Positions 18,340 through 26,909 of a stretch of DNA of 64,000 nt are shown piece by piece (the stretch's first letter is position 1; the number at the start of each line of letters is the position of its first letter). The notes below the pieces were generated by a model. It saw nothing but the letters and a program-made list of their open reading frames with translations. It was not told the DNA's origin and ran no database searches. The position numbers and the translations under genes are program-made. Source of the stretch: an uncultured Alphaproteobacteria bacterium (GTDB lineage Bacteria; Pseudomonadota; Alphaproteobacteria; UBA3830); NCBI GenBank assembly GCA_944390765.1, contig CALXQM010000010.1, forward strand, positions 1 to 64,000, given 5' to 3'.

Positions 18340-18341
18340 TT

Positions 18342-19553
18342 TTATTCATCAGACTTAGGTATAGTTATTTTAAATTCTGTAAATTTACCTTCTTCTGATG
18401 TTACTCTAATAGAGCCATGCATTTCTTTTATAATTTCTTCACTATTTGATAGTCCAAGACCTGGGTTATTACCATCTTCTTTAGTACTAAAGAAAGGTTC
18501 AAATATTCTTGGTTGATTTTCTTTACTTATACCAATACCATTATCTGATATTGTTATAATAATATCATCTTGATCTTGTTGAGCGGTAATTTCTATTTTT
18601 GCCTGAGAAATATCCTCAAATTTTTTTGTAACGGCATATATAGCATTATCTAATATATTACGAATTACCTTACTAATTAATTGAACAGATAATTTCATAT
18701 GACTAATATTTTGGTCTAAATGAAATGTAATTTCAGGCATCTTACCCATATTTTTAGATTTATATGACGATTTTATTAAATTAACCGTTTGAGTTATTAT
18801 TTTGTTTATGTTAGCTAAATATTTCGTATTATCAGTTTGAGTTTGTTCTAACATAAATTTAATAATTTGATGTATATCTATTCCGTATTTAGAAATTTTA
18901 TCAATATTATCATGTAATTTTATTACAGTTTCGCTGATTTTACTTGAGATACCATTATTGGATGAATCAATTTCTTTTTTTAATTCTTCACAAACGTCTG
19001 CGCTAATTTTTGAAAAGTTTATTATAAAATTTAATGGGTTTTTTAGTTCTTGTGAGATAGAGCCTACAATATTTCCTATGGTTGCAAAATGTTCTTGCTC
19101 TTTTATTTTTTGTTGTCCATGTTCGATAGTAGCTAAATAAGCAATTTCCTTTTGATAAGCTTCACGACGTGATATACAATTAGAGAGACGTGCTCTAAGG
19201 ATAGTTTGATTTAATGGTCTAACTAAATAATCCTCAGCGCCTGATTCTATGCATTGAGTTAACAATTCAACATCATTATCACTAGAAATCATAATAATAG
19301 GAATATTTTGGAATTTTTCATTATTTTTTAAATTTGTTAAAAAATTAAGAGTATTTTCTTTAGCAAGGAACATATTCAATAATATTACATCTATAGAATT
19401 TTTGTTTAATATGTCTATCGCTTTTGTTTTGCTCGTTGCGTCAAATACCTCATGTCCATACATTGCTAATCTTCTTCTTAATAAAGTTCGAGTATTGTCT
19501 TGATCGTCTATTACTAATAATTTTGATGGATGATGAATAGTATCTTCTTGCAT
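18342..19553 (-). CDS. Degenerate receiver-histidine kinase (phosphoacceptors lost)
   Basis: The 403-residue protein has an N-terminal receiver domain (~10-125), a DHp-like helix (~150-260) and a C-terminal HATPase domain (~285-400). The ATPase looks intact: N-box NILDNAIYAV, G1 ISDNGIGISKE, F-box RIFEPFFSTKE and G2 GLGLSNSEEII. Both phosphoacceptors are replaced. The receiver Asp is Asn60 (VILLNMF), its conserved Lys is Arg112 (YLVRPL), and the H-box His is Gln168 (SISQELKNPL). Each of the first and last needs only one base change. Such a protein should not autophosphorylate in the standard way and may be an ATP-dependent scaffold or allosteric partner. It is divergent, by 119 bases, from the cyclase gene, which suggests a shared pathway. 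Confidence 0.88.
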   Translation of the reverse strand: MQEDTIHHPSKLLVIDDQDNTRTLLRRRLAMYGHEVFDATSKTKAIDILNKNSIDVILLNMFLAKENTLNFLTNLKNNEKFQNIPIIMISSDNDVELLTQCIESGAEDYLVRPLNQTILRARLSNCISRREAYQKEIAYLATIEHGQQKIKEQEHFATIGNIVGSISQELKNPLNFIINFSKISADVCEELKKEIDSSNNGISSKISETVIKLHDNIDKISKYGIDIHQIIKFMLEQTQTDNTKYLANINKIITQTVNLIKSSYKSKNMGKMPEITFHLDQNISHMKLSVQLISKVIRNILDNAIYAVTKKFEDISQAKIEITAQQDQDDIIITISDNGIGISKENQPRIFEPFFSTKEDGNNPGLGLSNSEEIIKEMHGSIRVTSEEGKFTEFKITIPKSDE

Positions 19554-19672
19554 ATTGTTTAACTCTTTTATTATTGTTCTTTATTTTATAGTACAAAATT
19601 TAAAAATGTCTTAATAAATCAAAAAGTTAGATTTTTACTTGTTGTTAATTTTTTAATGATAACATTGAATAA

Positions 19673-21805
19673 ATGAAAAATATGGAGTTTATCGTGTCAA
19701 AGGATAACGAAAATAAAAAAGATGATAAAAAAATTAATGAAAAAAAAGTAAATAATACAGATAATTCAGAAGAAATAAAGACAGATAATATAAAAGCTGA
19801 AGAACTCCATAATTTAGATACAAACGATGATTCTATTTACGATGAGGATGAGGACACGGCAGGATTAAATGTATCAAAAGATAGTGATGAAATTGAAAAA
19901 AAGATTACTACGCTTATTGCTACTGGCCATATGTTTAAAGCACATGTTCTCGCAAAAAAAGCTTTTCAAAAATATCCTGAAAACGTAAATATTGCTCAAG
20001 CATATGCCCTGGTTTTACTTAAAACTGGAGCGTTGGATGAATCTCGTAAATTGATTTATCCTATCCTCAGTGTAAGCCCAGTTTTAGATGAATCCACTGG
20101 CGAAGAAATGGTGACTATTGAATCATTATTAAATAGCCCATTCCTTACAAATGGACGTCCTGATATTATTGCCAATATCGGTCATATTTTCAAAGAATCT
20201 TGGAAATATTCTAGGCACTGCCGTGATCTTGAAATTGCACGTGAATTATATCTAGCTTCTTTTAATAAAGAACAAAAAACTAATACAGGTATGAATGCTG
20301 CATGGCTTGCTTGGCTTACAGGTGATGATGATAGAGCAAAACAATTATCGGCATCAGTATTGAGATTATTACCTCCATATGGTCTAGAAGCTTCTTTTTC
20401 TGAACTGATAGATTTAGCTGAAGCCCAATTATTATTAGGAAGAGAAGATGATGCCTGTAAATTATATGAAGAGGCAATGAAAAAAAGTGATGAGCAGAGC
20501 TATATAGCTGTAGTTACAGCGCGTCAACAATTGTATTTTTTAAGAGAGGCTGGTTTTAAAGTACCTAATGCTGCTTTAGATATATTAGTTCCGCCAACAA
20601 TAGTTGTATTCACAGGACATGCAATCGATCATCCAAGTTTTAAAACTGCATTATTTCCACCAGACATAGAAGCGGATGTTAAACGTATTATTACAGAAAA
20701 ATTACAATCGATTAATGCAAAAATAGGTTACAGTTCAGCTGCTTGTGGAGCAGATTTAATTTTTATTGAAGCTATGCAAGAATTAGGCGGAGAAATAAAT
20801 ATTATTTTACCATTTGCAATTCAAGATTTTATTGAAACAAATGTTCGTCATGCAGGTCCAAGATGGGAAAAGCGTTTTGAAAAGGCTTTAGCTAATGCAC
20901 ATACTGTAAGTTTTGCCAGTGAAGATCGTTATTTAGGACATGATATGCTATATCGTTTTTCAAATCATGTAATGCATGGTAGTGCGGTCATGAGAGGTAA
21001 ATTTTTAACAACAGAACCACATTTAATGGCTGTTTGGCATTCTAGAACAGAGTCTCTGCCAGGTGGACCTGCTGATTTTATAGATCGTTGGTCTAATATT
21101 AGTACATTACATTTAATAGATTTAGATGAACTTTATGATAATGAAGGTAATACTGAAAAAATTGATACAAAATTAATTCAACCGCAAAAAAACACATTGT
21201 CTTTTGATCCTTTTGTGTCTAAATCACCAGATAGGGTTATAAAATCAATGATGTTTTCTGATTTACATGGATATAGTAAATTACAAGATGAACATATTCC
21301 ATCATTTCTGGATTTTATGGAAAAATTAAATAATGCAATGGAAAAAATTGATTCTGAGCTAGATTCAGTTAATACATGGGGAGATGCTATTTTTGCTGTT
21401 GCAGATAGTGCAGTCAAAATTGCGGATTTCGGTTTAAGATATTGCGATATTATTGAGACATTAGGAAGAAAATATCCAGAATTTCCATTTCCTATACGAG
21501 CTAGAATTTCTTTACATTCAGGACCAGTATTTGTAGCTCAGGATCCATTTATTAAAAAAATAAATTTTTATGGAGGTCATATTAATAGAGCGGCACGATT
21601 AGAACCAGTAACCGCGGTTGGACAAGTTTACGCAACACAGCAGTTTGTTGCATTATTACATGGGGAAACAAGTGATGAAAGAAATGAAAGTATACAAAAT
21701 GGGCAACGTTATTACGAACGTTATTCAACGGAATATGTAGGAGTGATTTCCTTAGCAAAAAATTTTGGGCAACAAGAAGTTTATCATCTAAGATGGAGAA
21801 ATTAG
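19673..21805 (+). CDS. TPR-SLOG-class III nucleotide cyclase fusion
   Basis: The 710-residue protein starts with an acidic, Lys-rich disordered segment (1-75). Helical TPR-like repeats follow (~85-295; related to the TRAFs-binding/TPR-S type, a judgement from memory of the family). Next is a Rossmann-like SLOG-type domain (~305-480) with FTGHAIDHP, SSAACGADLIFIEAM and INIILPF. A class III cyclase domain ends the protein (~520-690). Metal-binding aspartates are Asp530 (MFSDLHGYSK) and Asp571 (NTWGDAIF), and transition-state residues are Asn638 and Arg642 (HINRAARLEP). The substrate-specifying Lys before the second Asp is Asn567-like, so cAMP versus cGMP cannot be called. It is cytosolic with no membrane segment, and probably makes a second messenger in response to a ligand bound by the SLOG domain. 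Confidence 0.85.
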   Translation: MKNMEFIVSKDNENKKDDKKINEKKVNNTDNSEEIKTDNIKAEELHNLDTNDDSIYDEDEDTAGLNVSKDSDEIEKKITTLIATGHMFKAHVLAKKAFQKYPENVNIAQAYALVLLKTGALDESRKLIYPILSVSPVLDESTGEEMVTIESLLNSPFLTNGRPDIIANIGHIFKESWKYSRHCRDLEIARELYLASFNKEQKTNTGMNAAWLAWLTGDDDRAKQLSASVLRLLPPYGLEASFSELIDLAEAQLLLGREDDACKLYEEAMKKSDEQSYIAVVTARQQLYFLREAGFKVPNAALDILVPPTIVVFTGHAIDHPSFKTALFPPDIEADVKRIITEKLQSINAKIGYSSAACGADLIFIEAMQELGGEINIILPFAIQDFIETNVRHAGPRWEKRFEKALANAHTVSFASEDRYLGHDMLYRFSNHVMHGSAVMRGKFLTTEPHLMAVWHSRTESLPGGPADFIDRWSNISTLHLIDLDELYDNEGNTEKIDTKLIQPQKNTLSFDPFVSKSPDRVIKSMMFSDLHGYSKLQDEHIPSFLDFMEKLNNAMEKIDSELDSVNTWGDAIFAVADSAVKIADFGLRYCDIIETLGRKYPEFPFPIRARISLHSGPVFVAQDPFIKKINFYGGHINRAARLEPVTAVGQVYATQQFVALLHGETSDERNESIQNGQRYYERYSTEYVGVISLAKNFGQQEVYHLRWRN

Positions 21806-21989
21806 TTGGATTTTTTAATAAAATTATTCTGAAAACGAGGTTAAAATGTGACTTTCCACCACAAAATATTACTACATCACGAATGTATACCTCTTAATTC
21901 TGGTTATTAAATTAAAGTTTGTACTTTTCTGTCATTATGTTGTTCTATAAATTAGCATCATTGAGAGGAGCGGAATGACGATAATCGTA

Positions 21990-22027
21990 AGAGGCGAAGC
22001 CTATATGATTCCTCGCAATGACACTAG
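21990..22027 (+). repeat. Dispersed TATAT-loop hairpin element
   Basis: Contains AGAGGCGAAGCC, TATAT, then GATTCCTCGCAATGACACT. It has the same order as other copies, but the right arm has drifted, so the hairpin is imperfect. Confidence 0.55.
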
Positions 22028-22039
22028 ACATGACATATA

Positions 22040-22126
22040 ATAAATACCAGATATCTTGCGTAACATTTTAAAATCTCTAATTATCAGGATCTGAAGAACC
22101 ATATATTTTACTTTCGTAAGAACTCT
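22040..22126 (+). repeat. Dispersed ~85-bp element, copy 2
   Basis: Shares ATATCTTGC, CTCTAATTATCAGGATCTG and TTACTTTCGTAAGAACTC with copies at 6888-6966 and 39407-39495. Confidence 0.65.
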
Positions 22127-22147
22127 TTTTATAATTTACTTTCAAGT

Positions 22148-23341
22148 TCACGTTTGTATATTTTTTGAGATAGTTTTTTTTATTGTTCTCATAATTTTTT
22201 GAAATATAACAACAAAAAAATTATTAGCTGCTACATTCCCTGATGTTGCAACTGGATCGAATATTCCATAAAACGCTATTATAAAAGCAATCATAGAATC
22301 ATCAAAGCCTAAATAGTCTCTTAAAACAGGTAAAGTTACCATTATTGTTCCACTTGGTACTCCTCCACCCGCAAATTTGTTTAATACAAAAAATATTGCG
22401 AACATCAAAAAATTATAAACATTTGGTAATGGCTTATTAAATGCTAACATTACAATCATCGCCATAATAGGAACAATAATTGTATCTCCTACCATATGAA
22501 AGTTTAATGTTAAAGGCATAACTGCATCTGATAAAGTTTTATCATGAGTATTTTTTCTTGCTGCATCAAGTGACATTGGTAATGCTGAAGCACTCGACAT
22601 CGTACTAAAAGCTGTAATAATCGCAGGTAAAGCATTTTTTAATATTGTTATAGCTCTGGAAAATCTGAAAGAGGAAGCAATTAGTAGCCAAATTCCTAAA
22701 TAACACCATAATATTCCACAAATTAAAACACATATTAAAGCATTGTGTTCTATAAATCCTGTCATACGACCTTCTGCAAATAATTTTAACATAAACCCGC
22801 CGACAAAAATCGGAAGTAGAGGAATAAAGAATTTTTTCATAAATTTCATTACACAATCATGTATAAAATTAATTGACCAAGTAATATATTCATTAGGCTT
22901 TAATGAATTATAAAATCCGATTATTATGCCAGCAATTAATGAATAGGTCGTTGGTAAAATTTTAGGTAAACTAAAATAAAAAAGTGGAAAAATTTCTGAA
23001 AAATTAGTTGATGTTTCGCAAGCCTGCATATCTGATAATAAAAAAAAGCCAATGATTCCAGATACTAATATGTTACAAAAATTAGATACTAATACAGTTA
23101 ACATCAAGCTTATAACGAAAATCATTCCTTGCTGTTGTATATTTGATAATGCAACGGCAACAAAGCTAAAAAGCAGAAACGGTAAGACAAAGACTAAGAG
23201 TTCACGCAAACAAGTACTAATTGTCAGTAAAAACCTAATAACATCTATAGACAGATTATTATAGAATAGACTTGTTAATACAATAACTAATATCAGTTGT
23301 AGAAAAGAATTTAATAATAATTTTCTTAATATTTTAAACAT
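22148..23341 (-). CDS. Dicarboxylate/amino acid:cation symporter (SDF family)
   Basis: This 397-residue inner-membrane transporter couples import of a dicarboxylate or acidic/neutral amino acid to Na+ or H+. It has the usual eight-helix, two-hairpin layout. The first re-entrant hairpin is AFSTMSSASALPMSLDAARKN, equivalent to the family's serine-rich motif. The helix-7 region is MVGDTIIVPIMAMIVML, hairpin 2 is FAGGGVPSGTIMVTLPVL and helix 8 is DPVATSGNVAANNFFVVI. In glutamate transporters the last region carries DRFRTxxNVxGD, and this protein lacks that Arg. Classical aspartate/glutamate specificity is therefore unlikely and the substrate is unknown. An intracellular bacterium would use it to take host metabolites. 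Confidence 0.87.
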   Translation of the reverse strand: MFKILRKLLLNSFLQLILVIVLTSLFYNNLSIDVIRFLLTISTCLRELLVFVLPFLLFSFVAVALSNIQQQGMIFVISLMLTVLVSNFCNILVSGIIGFFLLSDMQACETSTNFSEIFPLFYFSLPKILPTTYSLIAGIIIGFYNSLKPNEYITWSINFIHDCVMKFMKKFFIPLLPIFVGGFMLKLFAEGRMTGFIEHNALICVLICGILWCYLGIWLLIASSFRFSRAITILKNALPAIITAFSTMSSASALPMSLDAARKNTHDKTLSDAVMPLTLNFHMVGDTIIVPIMAMIVMLAFNKPLPNVYNFLMFAIFFVLNKFAGGGVPSGTIMVTLPVLRDYLGFDDSMIAFIIAFYGIFDPVATSGNVAANNFFVVIFQKIMRTIKKTISKNIQT

Positions 23342-23355
23342 ATTTTATGCTTTCA

Positions 23356-23976
23356 TTATAATAAAGAAGAAATTACACTGATACAACATCCTAACGCTTC
23401 TTCTATACTTTGTTTCGTTGTATCTATTAAATGATAGCTATTATCATAATGTAAAGGAGCGATATCCCGTTTAATATCTTGTTCATCTCTTCTTTTGATA
23501 TCTGCAAAAATATCATTATATTTGATATGTTCATTAACCTTTTTCAAATCTTGGAAACGGCGTTTTGCTCTCGTCTCTAAATCCGCTGTAATAAATAACT
23601 TACAGAAAGCATCTGGGAAGACAACCGTTCCAATATCTCTTCCATCTAATACACAAAATTCTTTACTATGATAATTAACAAAATCTCGTTGCATTTTGAG
23701 CATTAATTCACGAATTTGTGGATCTTTTGCTAGATTGGATGCTCTGATTCCATTTTCTTCTGAACGTAAAACATTATTATTAAATTTTTGCGAAAATTTT
23801 ATCACATCAAATACTGATAAATTGCATAATTCTTCTAAAGGCTTATTAAGATATGCTATTATCCTATATAGCATTCCCGTATCGAGATAAATGAACTGAA
23901 AATGTTCGGCAATTTTTCGAGCTAAAGTACCTTTCCCACTACATGCGGGACCATCTATAGCTACAACAGAGCTCAT
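23356..23976 (-). CDS. cmk: Cytidylate kinase
   Basis: This 206-residue enzyme phosphorylates CMP and dCMP with ATP. It shows the P-loop AIDGPACSGKGTLARKIAEHF at the N-terminus, YLDTGMLYRIIAY as the NMP-binding segment, CVLDGRDIGTVVFPDAFCKLFITAD near residue 110 and the LID-type RAKRRFQDL block. Length fits the bacterial family, slightly short. Its start overlaps the secF stop by four bases, so it is the last gene of the serS-surE-yajC-secDF operon. Confidence 0.95.
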   Translation of the reverse strand: MSSVVAIDGPACSGKGTLARKIAEHFQFIYLDTGMLYRIIAYLNKPLEELCNLSVFDVIKFSQKFNNNVLRSEENGIRASNLAKDPQIRELMLKMQRDFVNYHSKEFCVLDGRDIGTVVFPDAFCKLFITADLETRAKRRFQDLKKVNEHIKYNDIFADIKRRDEQDIKRDIAPLHYDNSYHLIDTTKQSIEEALGCCISVISSLL

Positions 23977-24902
23977 TTATCTAATCCCAACTCTAAGTTC
24001 TTACCATCTACTTTAATTCCAGTAACAAGAAGTAGTGGAGCAGATAAACATATAGAAGAAAACGTTCCAAATATTAATCCAAATAAAATAGGGAAACAAA
24101 AATCAAAAATTACTTTCCCTCCAAAGAAACATAAAGCTAATAGCGATAATACTGTTGTTGTAGAAGTCAAAATAGTTCTAGACAATGTTTCATTCATAGA
24201 TTTATTTAGTAATTCTTTTATAGTTAAAGATTTATATGATATTATATTTTCGCGGATACGATCAAAAATAACAACGGTATCATGAATTGAATAACTCGCT
24301 GTCATGAGCAATGCCACTATTGAATTAGCACTAAATTCAAAATAATGTACAACAGAATATAATCCCATAAGAGCTATACAATCATGAGCAAGCGAAATAA
24401 CTCCACAAATAGCATATTCCCATTCAAATCTGGACCAAATATATATTAGAATAGCTATTAATGATATCAATACAGCAATAATAGCATCGTGTACTAATTC
24501 TGCTCCTACTTTAGGTCCTATTTTTTCTATTTTTCGATATTCTATATTATCTCCTAATGCTTCTTTAACTTTTTCTATAGAAGCATTTTGAGATTCTTGA
24601 GTTTCATTAGAATTACTAGGAATTCTAATTAATACATCATTTTTTGAACCAAATTCTTGTAAATATACTTCACCTATATTCAATTTAGTTAGCTTATCTC
24701 TAAGTTCTCCAATATTTGCTTCTTGCTGTGTACGTATTTCCATTAAAAATCCACCACGGAAATCTATTCCAAAATTTAATCCATTAAAAATAAATGCAAA
24801 AATACTAGTTAGTACAACAATTATTGAAAATAAATAAGTAAATTTACGAAATCCAACAAAATCAATTTTTGTATCATGAGGAATAAGTTTATAAAATTCC
24901 AT
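23973..24902 (-). CDS. secF: Protein translocase subunit SecF
   Basis: This 309-residue inner-membrane partner of SecD uses the proton gradient to help complete Sec export. It contains the family opening FRGGFLMEIRT near residue 50, a periplasmic P4 domain (~60-130) and the conserved membrane-helix motif SYSIHDTVVIFDRIREN near residue 205. Six membrane segments are visible. It lies 15 bases after secD and overlaps cmk by four bases. The SecD-SecF split form is normal in Proteobacteria. Confidence 0.96.
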   Translation of the reverse strand: MEFYKLIPHDTKIDFVGFRKFTYLFSIIVVLTSIFAFIFNGLNFGIDFRGGFLMEIRTQQEANIGELRDKLTKLNIGEVYLQEFGSKNDVLIRIPSNSNETQESQNASIEKVKEALGDNIEYRKIEKIGPKVGAELVHDAIIAVLISLIAILIYIWSRFEWEYAICGVISLAHDCIALMGLYSVVHYFEFSANSIVALLMTASYSIHDTVVIFDRIRENIISYKSLTIKELLNKSMNETLSRTILTSTTTVLSLLALCFFGGKVIFDFCFPILFGLIFGTFSSICLSAPLLLVTGIKVDGKNLELGLDK

Positions 24903-24917
24903 AATTATAATCCTTTC

Positions 24918-26489
24918 TTACATAGGAATCTTGATAGTATATTTCATTTTAAACAATGTCGAAACAATATATCTTGTCAATGTCGTTGATGTAAAGAACG
25001 ATATAATTGTTCCTAATATTGTTGTAATTGCAAAACCTTTTACAGGACCTGTTCCAAAATAATATAAACATGACATACCTATAATAGTATTAAGATTTGT
25101 ATCAATAATAGATGTCATAGCTAAATTATACCCTTGTTCAATAGCTTTTATTAGCTTATCACCTTTACGGATATATTCTTTAATACGTTCATTAATTAGA
25201 ACATTTGCATCAACAGCCATACCTACTGTTAAAGCAATACCAGCAATACCTGGTAAAGTTAAAGTTGCTTGCAAGCATGATAACCCTGCTAATAATAAAA
25301 TCAAATTAACCACTACAGCAACATCTGCTATTAAGCCAAAAGAAGAATACCACAAGTACATAAATACTAGTACAAATAGTCCAGAAACAACTGTTGCCAA
25401 AATTCCAGAATTTATGGAATCTGCTCCCAAATCAGGACCTACTGTCTTTTCTTCAATAATATTTAAAGGAGCGGGTAAAGCTCCGGCTTTTAGCAGAATA
25501 GATAAATCATGAGCACTTTCTGTAGTAAAGTTTCCAGAAATGATACCACTTCCGCCTGTAATAGCGCTTTTAATAGTTGGAGCACTAATAACTTTATTAT
25601 CGAGAAGAATAGCAAATCTTTTATTTATATTAGCTTTTGTAGCATCACCAAATTTCTTTGCCCCAATTTTGTTAAAAGAAAAAGATACAGCAGGATTGCC
25701 ATACTCATCAGTTGTTACTCCAGCTGATAAAAGATTCTCTCCTCCAACTATTACATGTTTTTTTACAGCTATGTACCCGCCTGTATCCGATTCTACATAC
25801 ATACTACCAAGAGGAGCCACTGCGCTTTTTTTCTCATTTACTACTGGGGCTGATTCATCAACCAAACGGAATGTTAATTTAGCAGTCTTTCCTAATAATT
25901 CTTTTACCTTACTAGGATCTTGCAAACCAGGGATCTGTAACAAAATGCGATCATCACCTTGTCTTTGTATATTTGGCTCCTTTGTTCCGGTATCATCTAC
26001 TCTTTTTCTTACACTTTCTATTGATCTATCAACTGCATTAGCTTTTCTTAATTTCAATGCTTCCTCAGTAGGGGTCATTGTTACATGAGTTCCTGAAATA
26101 GTTACTTTAAAGTCTGAATCAATAGCTGCTAATACAGAGCGTGCTTTTCCTATCTTTGAAGTGTCTTTTAAATCAAATTCTACAGATTTTTGATCTTTTG
26201 CTATTGTTCTTGGGAAATTAGCCGCATAAGGTATGGATTCTTTTCTTAATGTTTGTCTTGCTGCGTCTAACTGCTGATTAAGATAATCATTTTCAACAGT
26301 AGCTAAATCCACTTCTAACAACAAATGCGCACCACCGCTTAAATCCAAACCAAGATTAACTTTTTTATTTGGAATAAAATCCGGTAAATTATTTAAAACA
26401 CTTTTCGGCAATATATTAGGTAAAGCAAATAAAACACCGAATATACAGATACATGCAATTAATATCTCTTTCCATTTTGGAAAATTCAT
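24918..26489 (-). CDS. secD: Protein translocase subunit SecD
   Basis: The 523-residue larger subunit of the SecDF export motor has an N-terminal membrane helix (EILIACICIFGVLFALP) and the NLGLDLSGGAHLLLEVD signature near residue 45. A large periplasmic P1 head follows (~60-350; it includes ILLQIPGLQDPSKVKELLGKTAKL). The C-terminal helices contain GIAGIALTVGMAVDANVLINERI, whose Asp is part of the proton path. The protein is slightly shorter than the E. coli one, as is usual for alphaproteobacteria. It lies 11 bases after yajC in the same operon. Confidence 0.97.
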   Translation of the reverse strand: MNFPKWKEILIACICIFGVLFALPNILPKSVLNNLPDFIPNKKVNLGLDLSGGAHLLLEVDLATVENDYLNQQLDAARQTLRKESIPYAANFPRTIAKDQKSVEFDLKDTSKIGKARSVLAAIDSDFKVTISGTHVTMTPTEEALKLRKANAVDRSIESVRKRVDDTGTKEPNIQRQGDDRILLQIPGLQDPSKVKELLGKTAKLTFRLVDESAPVVNEKKSAVAPLGSMYVESDTGGYIAVKKHVIVGGENLLSAGVTTDEYGNPAVSFSFNKIGAKKFGDATKANINKRFAILLDNKVISAPTIKSAITGGSGIISGNFTTESAHDLSILLKAGALPAPLNIIEEKTVGPDLGADSINSGILATVVSGLFVLVFMYLWYSSFGLIADVAVVVNLILLLAGLSCLQATLTLPGIAGIALTVGMAVDANVLINERIKEYIRKGDKLIKAIEQGYNLAMTSIIDTNLNTIIGMSCLYYFGTGPVKGFAITTILGTIISFFTSTTLTRYIVSTLFKMKYTIKIPM

Positions 26490-26500
26490 AGCAAACTCCT

Positions 26501-26893
26501 TTATTTTTTACCGTCTTTTTTTGTTGCAGTTTTAGTAGCGGTGGTTTCTTGTTTGTCTGTAGATTTACCTTTTTCTAAAACATCCCCAATAGAAGTCTTT
26601 AGAACTCTAATACGGACACCTTCCGCTATTTCTAACGATATTTCATTATTATTTAAAACTTTATGAACAATTCCGATAATTCCTCCTAAAGTTACAATCT
26701 GATCTCCTTTTTTCAAATTAGCAATCATTTGTCTTTTTTTTGCTTCCCTTTTCTGCTGAGGTCTCATCATTAGAAAATAAAAGACTATCATTATTAGAAA
26801 AATAGGTAACATACTATGCAACATAGAAGGCTGATGTGTCACCGCCTGCTGTTCATTGGTAGTTTGTACTGTAGTTTGAGTATTATTTGCCAT
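26501..26893 (-). CDS. yajC: Preprotein translocase subunit YajC
   Basis: This 130-residue single-pass membrane protein is associated with SecDF. It has a Gln/Thr-rich N-terminus, a membrane helix at ~28-45 (LPIFLIMIVFYFLMM) and the conserved RPQQKREAKKRQMIANLKKGDQIVTLGGIIGIV segment. A basic Lys/Thr tail ends the protein. It lies directly upstream of secD, the standard order. The tail is longer and more repetitive than usual. Confidence 0.95.
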   Translation of the reverse strand: MANNTQTTVQTTNEQQAVTHQPSMLHSMLPIFLIMIVFYFLMMRPQQKREAKKRQMIANLKKGDQIVTLGGIIGIVHKVLNNNEISLEIAEGVRIRVLKTSIGDVLEKGKSTDKQETTATKTATKKDGKK

Positions 26894-26909
26894 TACATGT
26901 CTCCATATG

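Larger units (their letters stand above)
21806..22147. other. Intergenic region with repeat fragments
   Basis: No gene is supported. From ~21955 it holds decayed palindromic repeat pieces, a TATAT-loop element (21990-22027) and a copy of the ~85-bp element (22040-22126) that runs up to the end of the convergent symporter gene. Confidence 0.6.
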
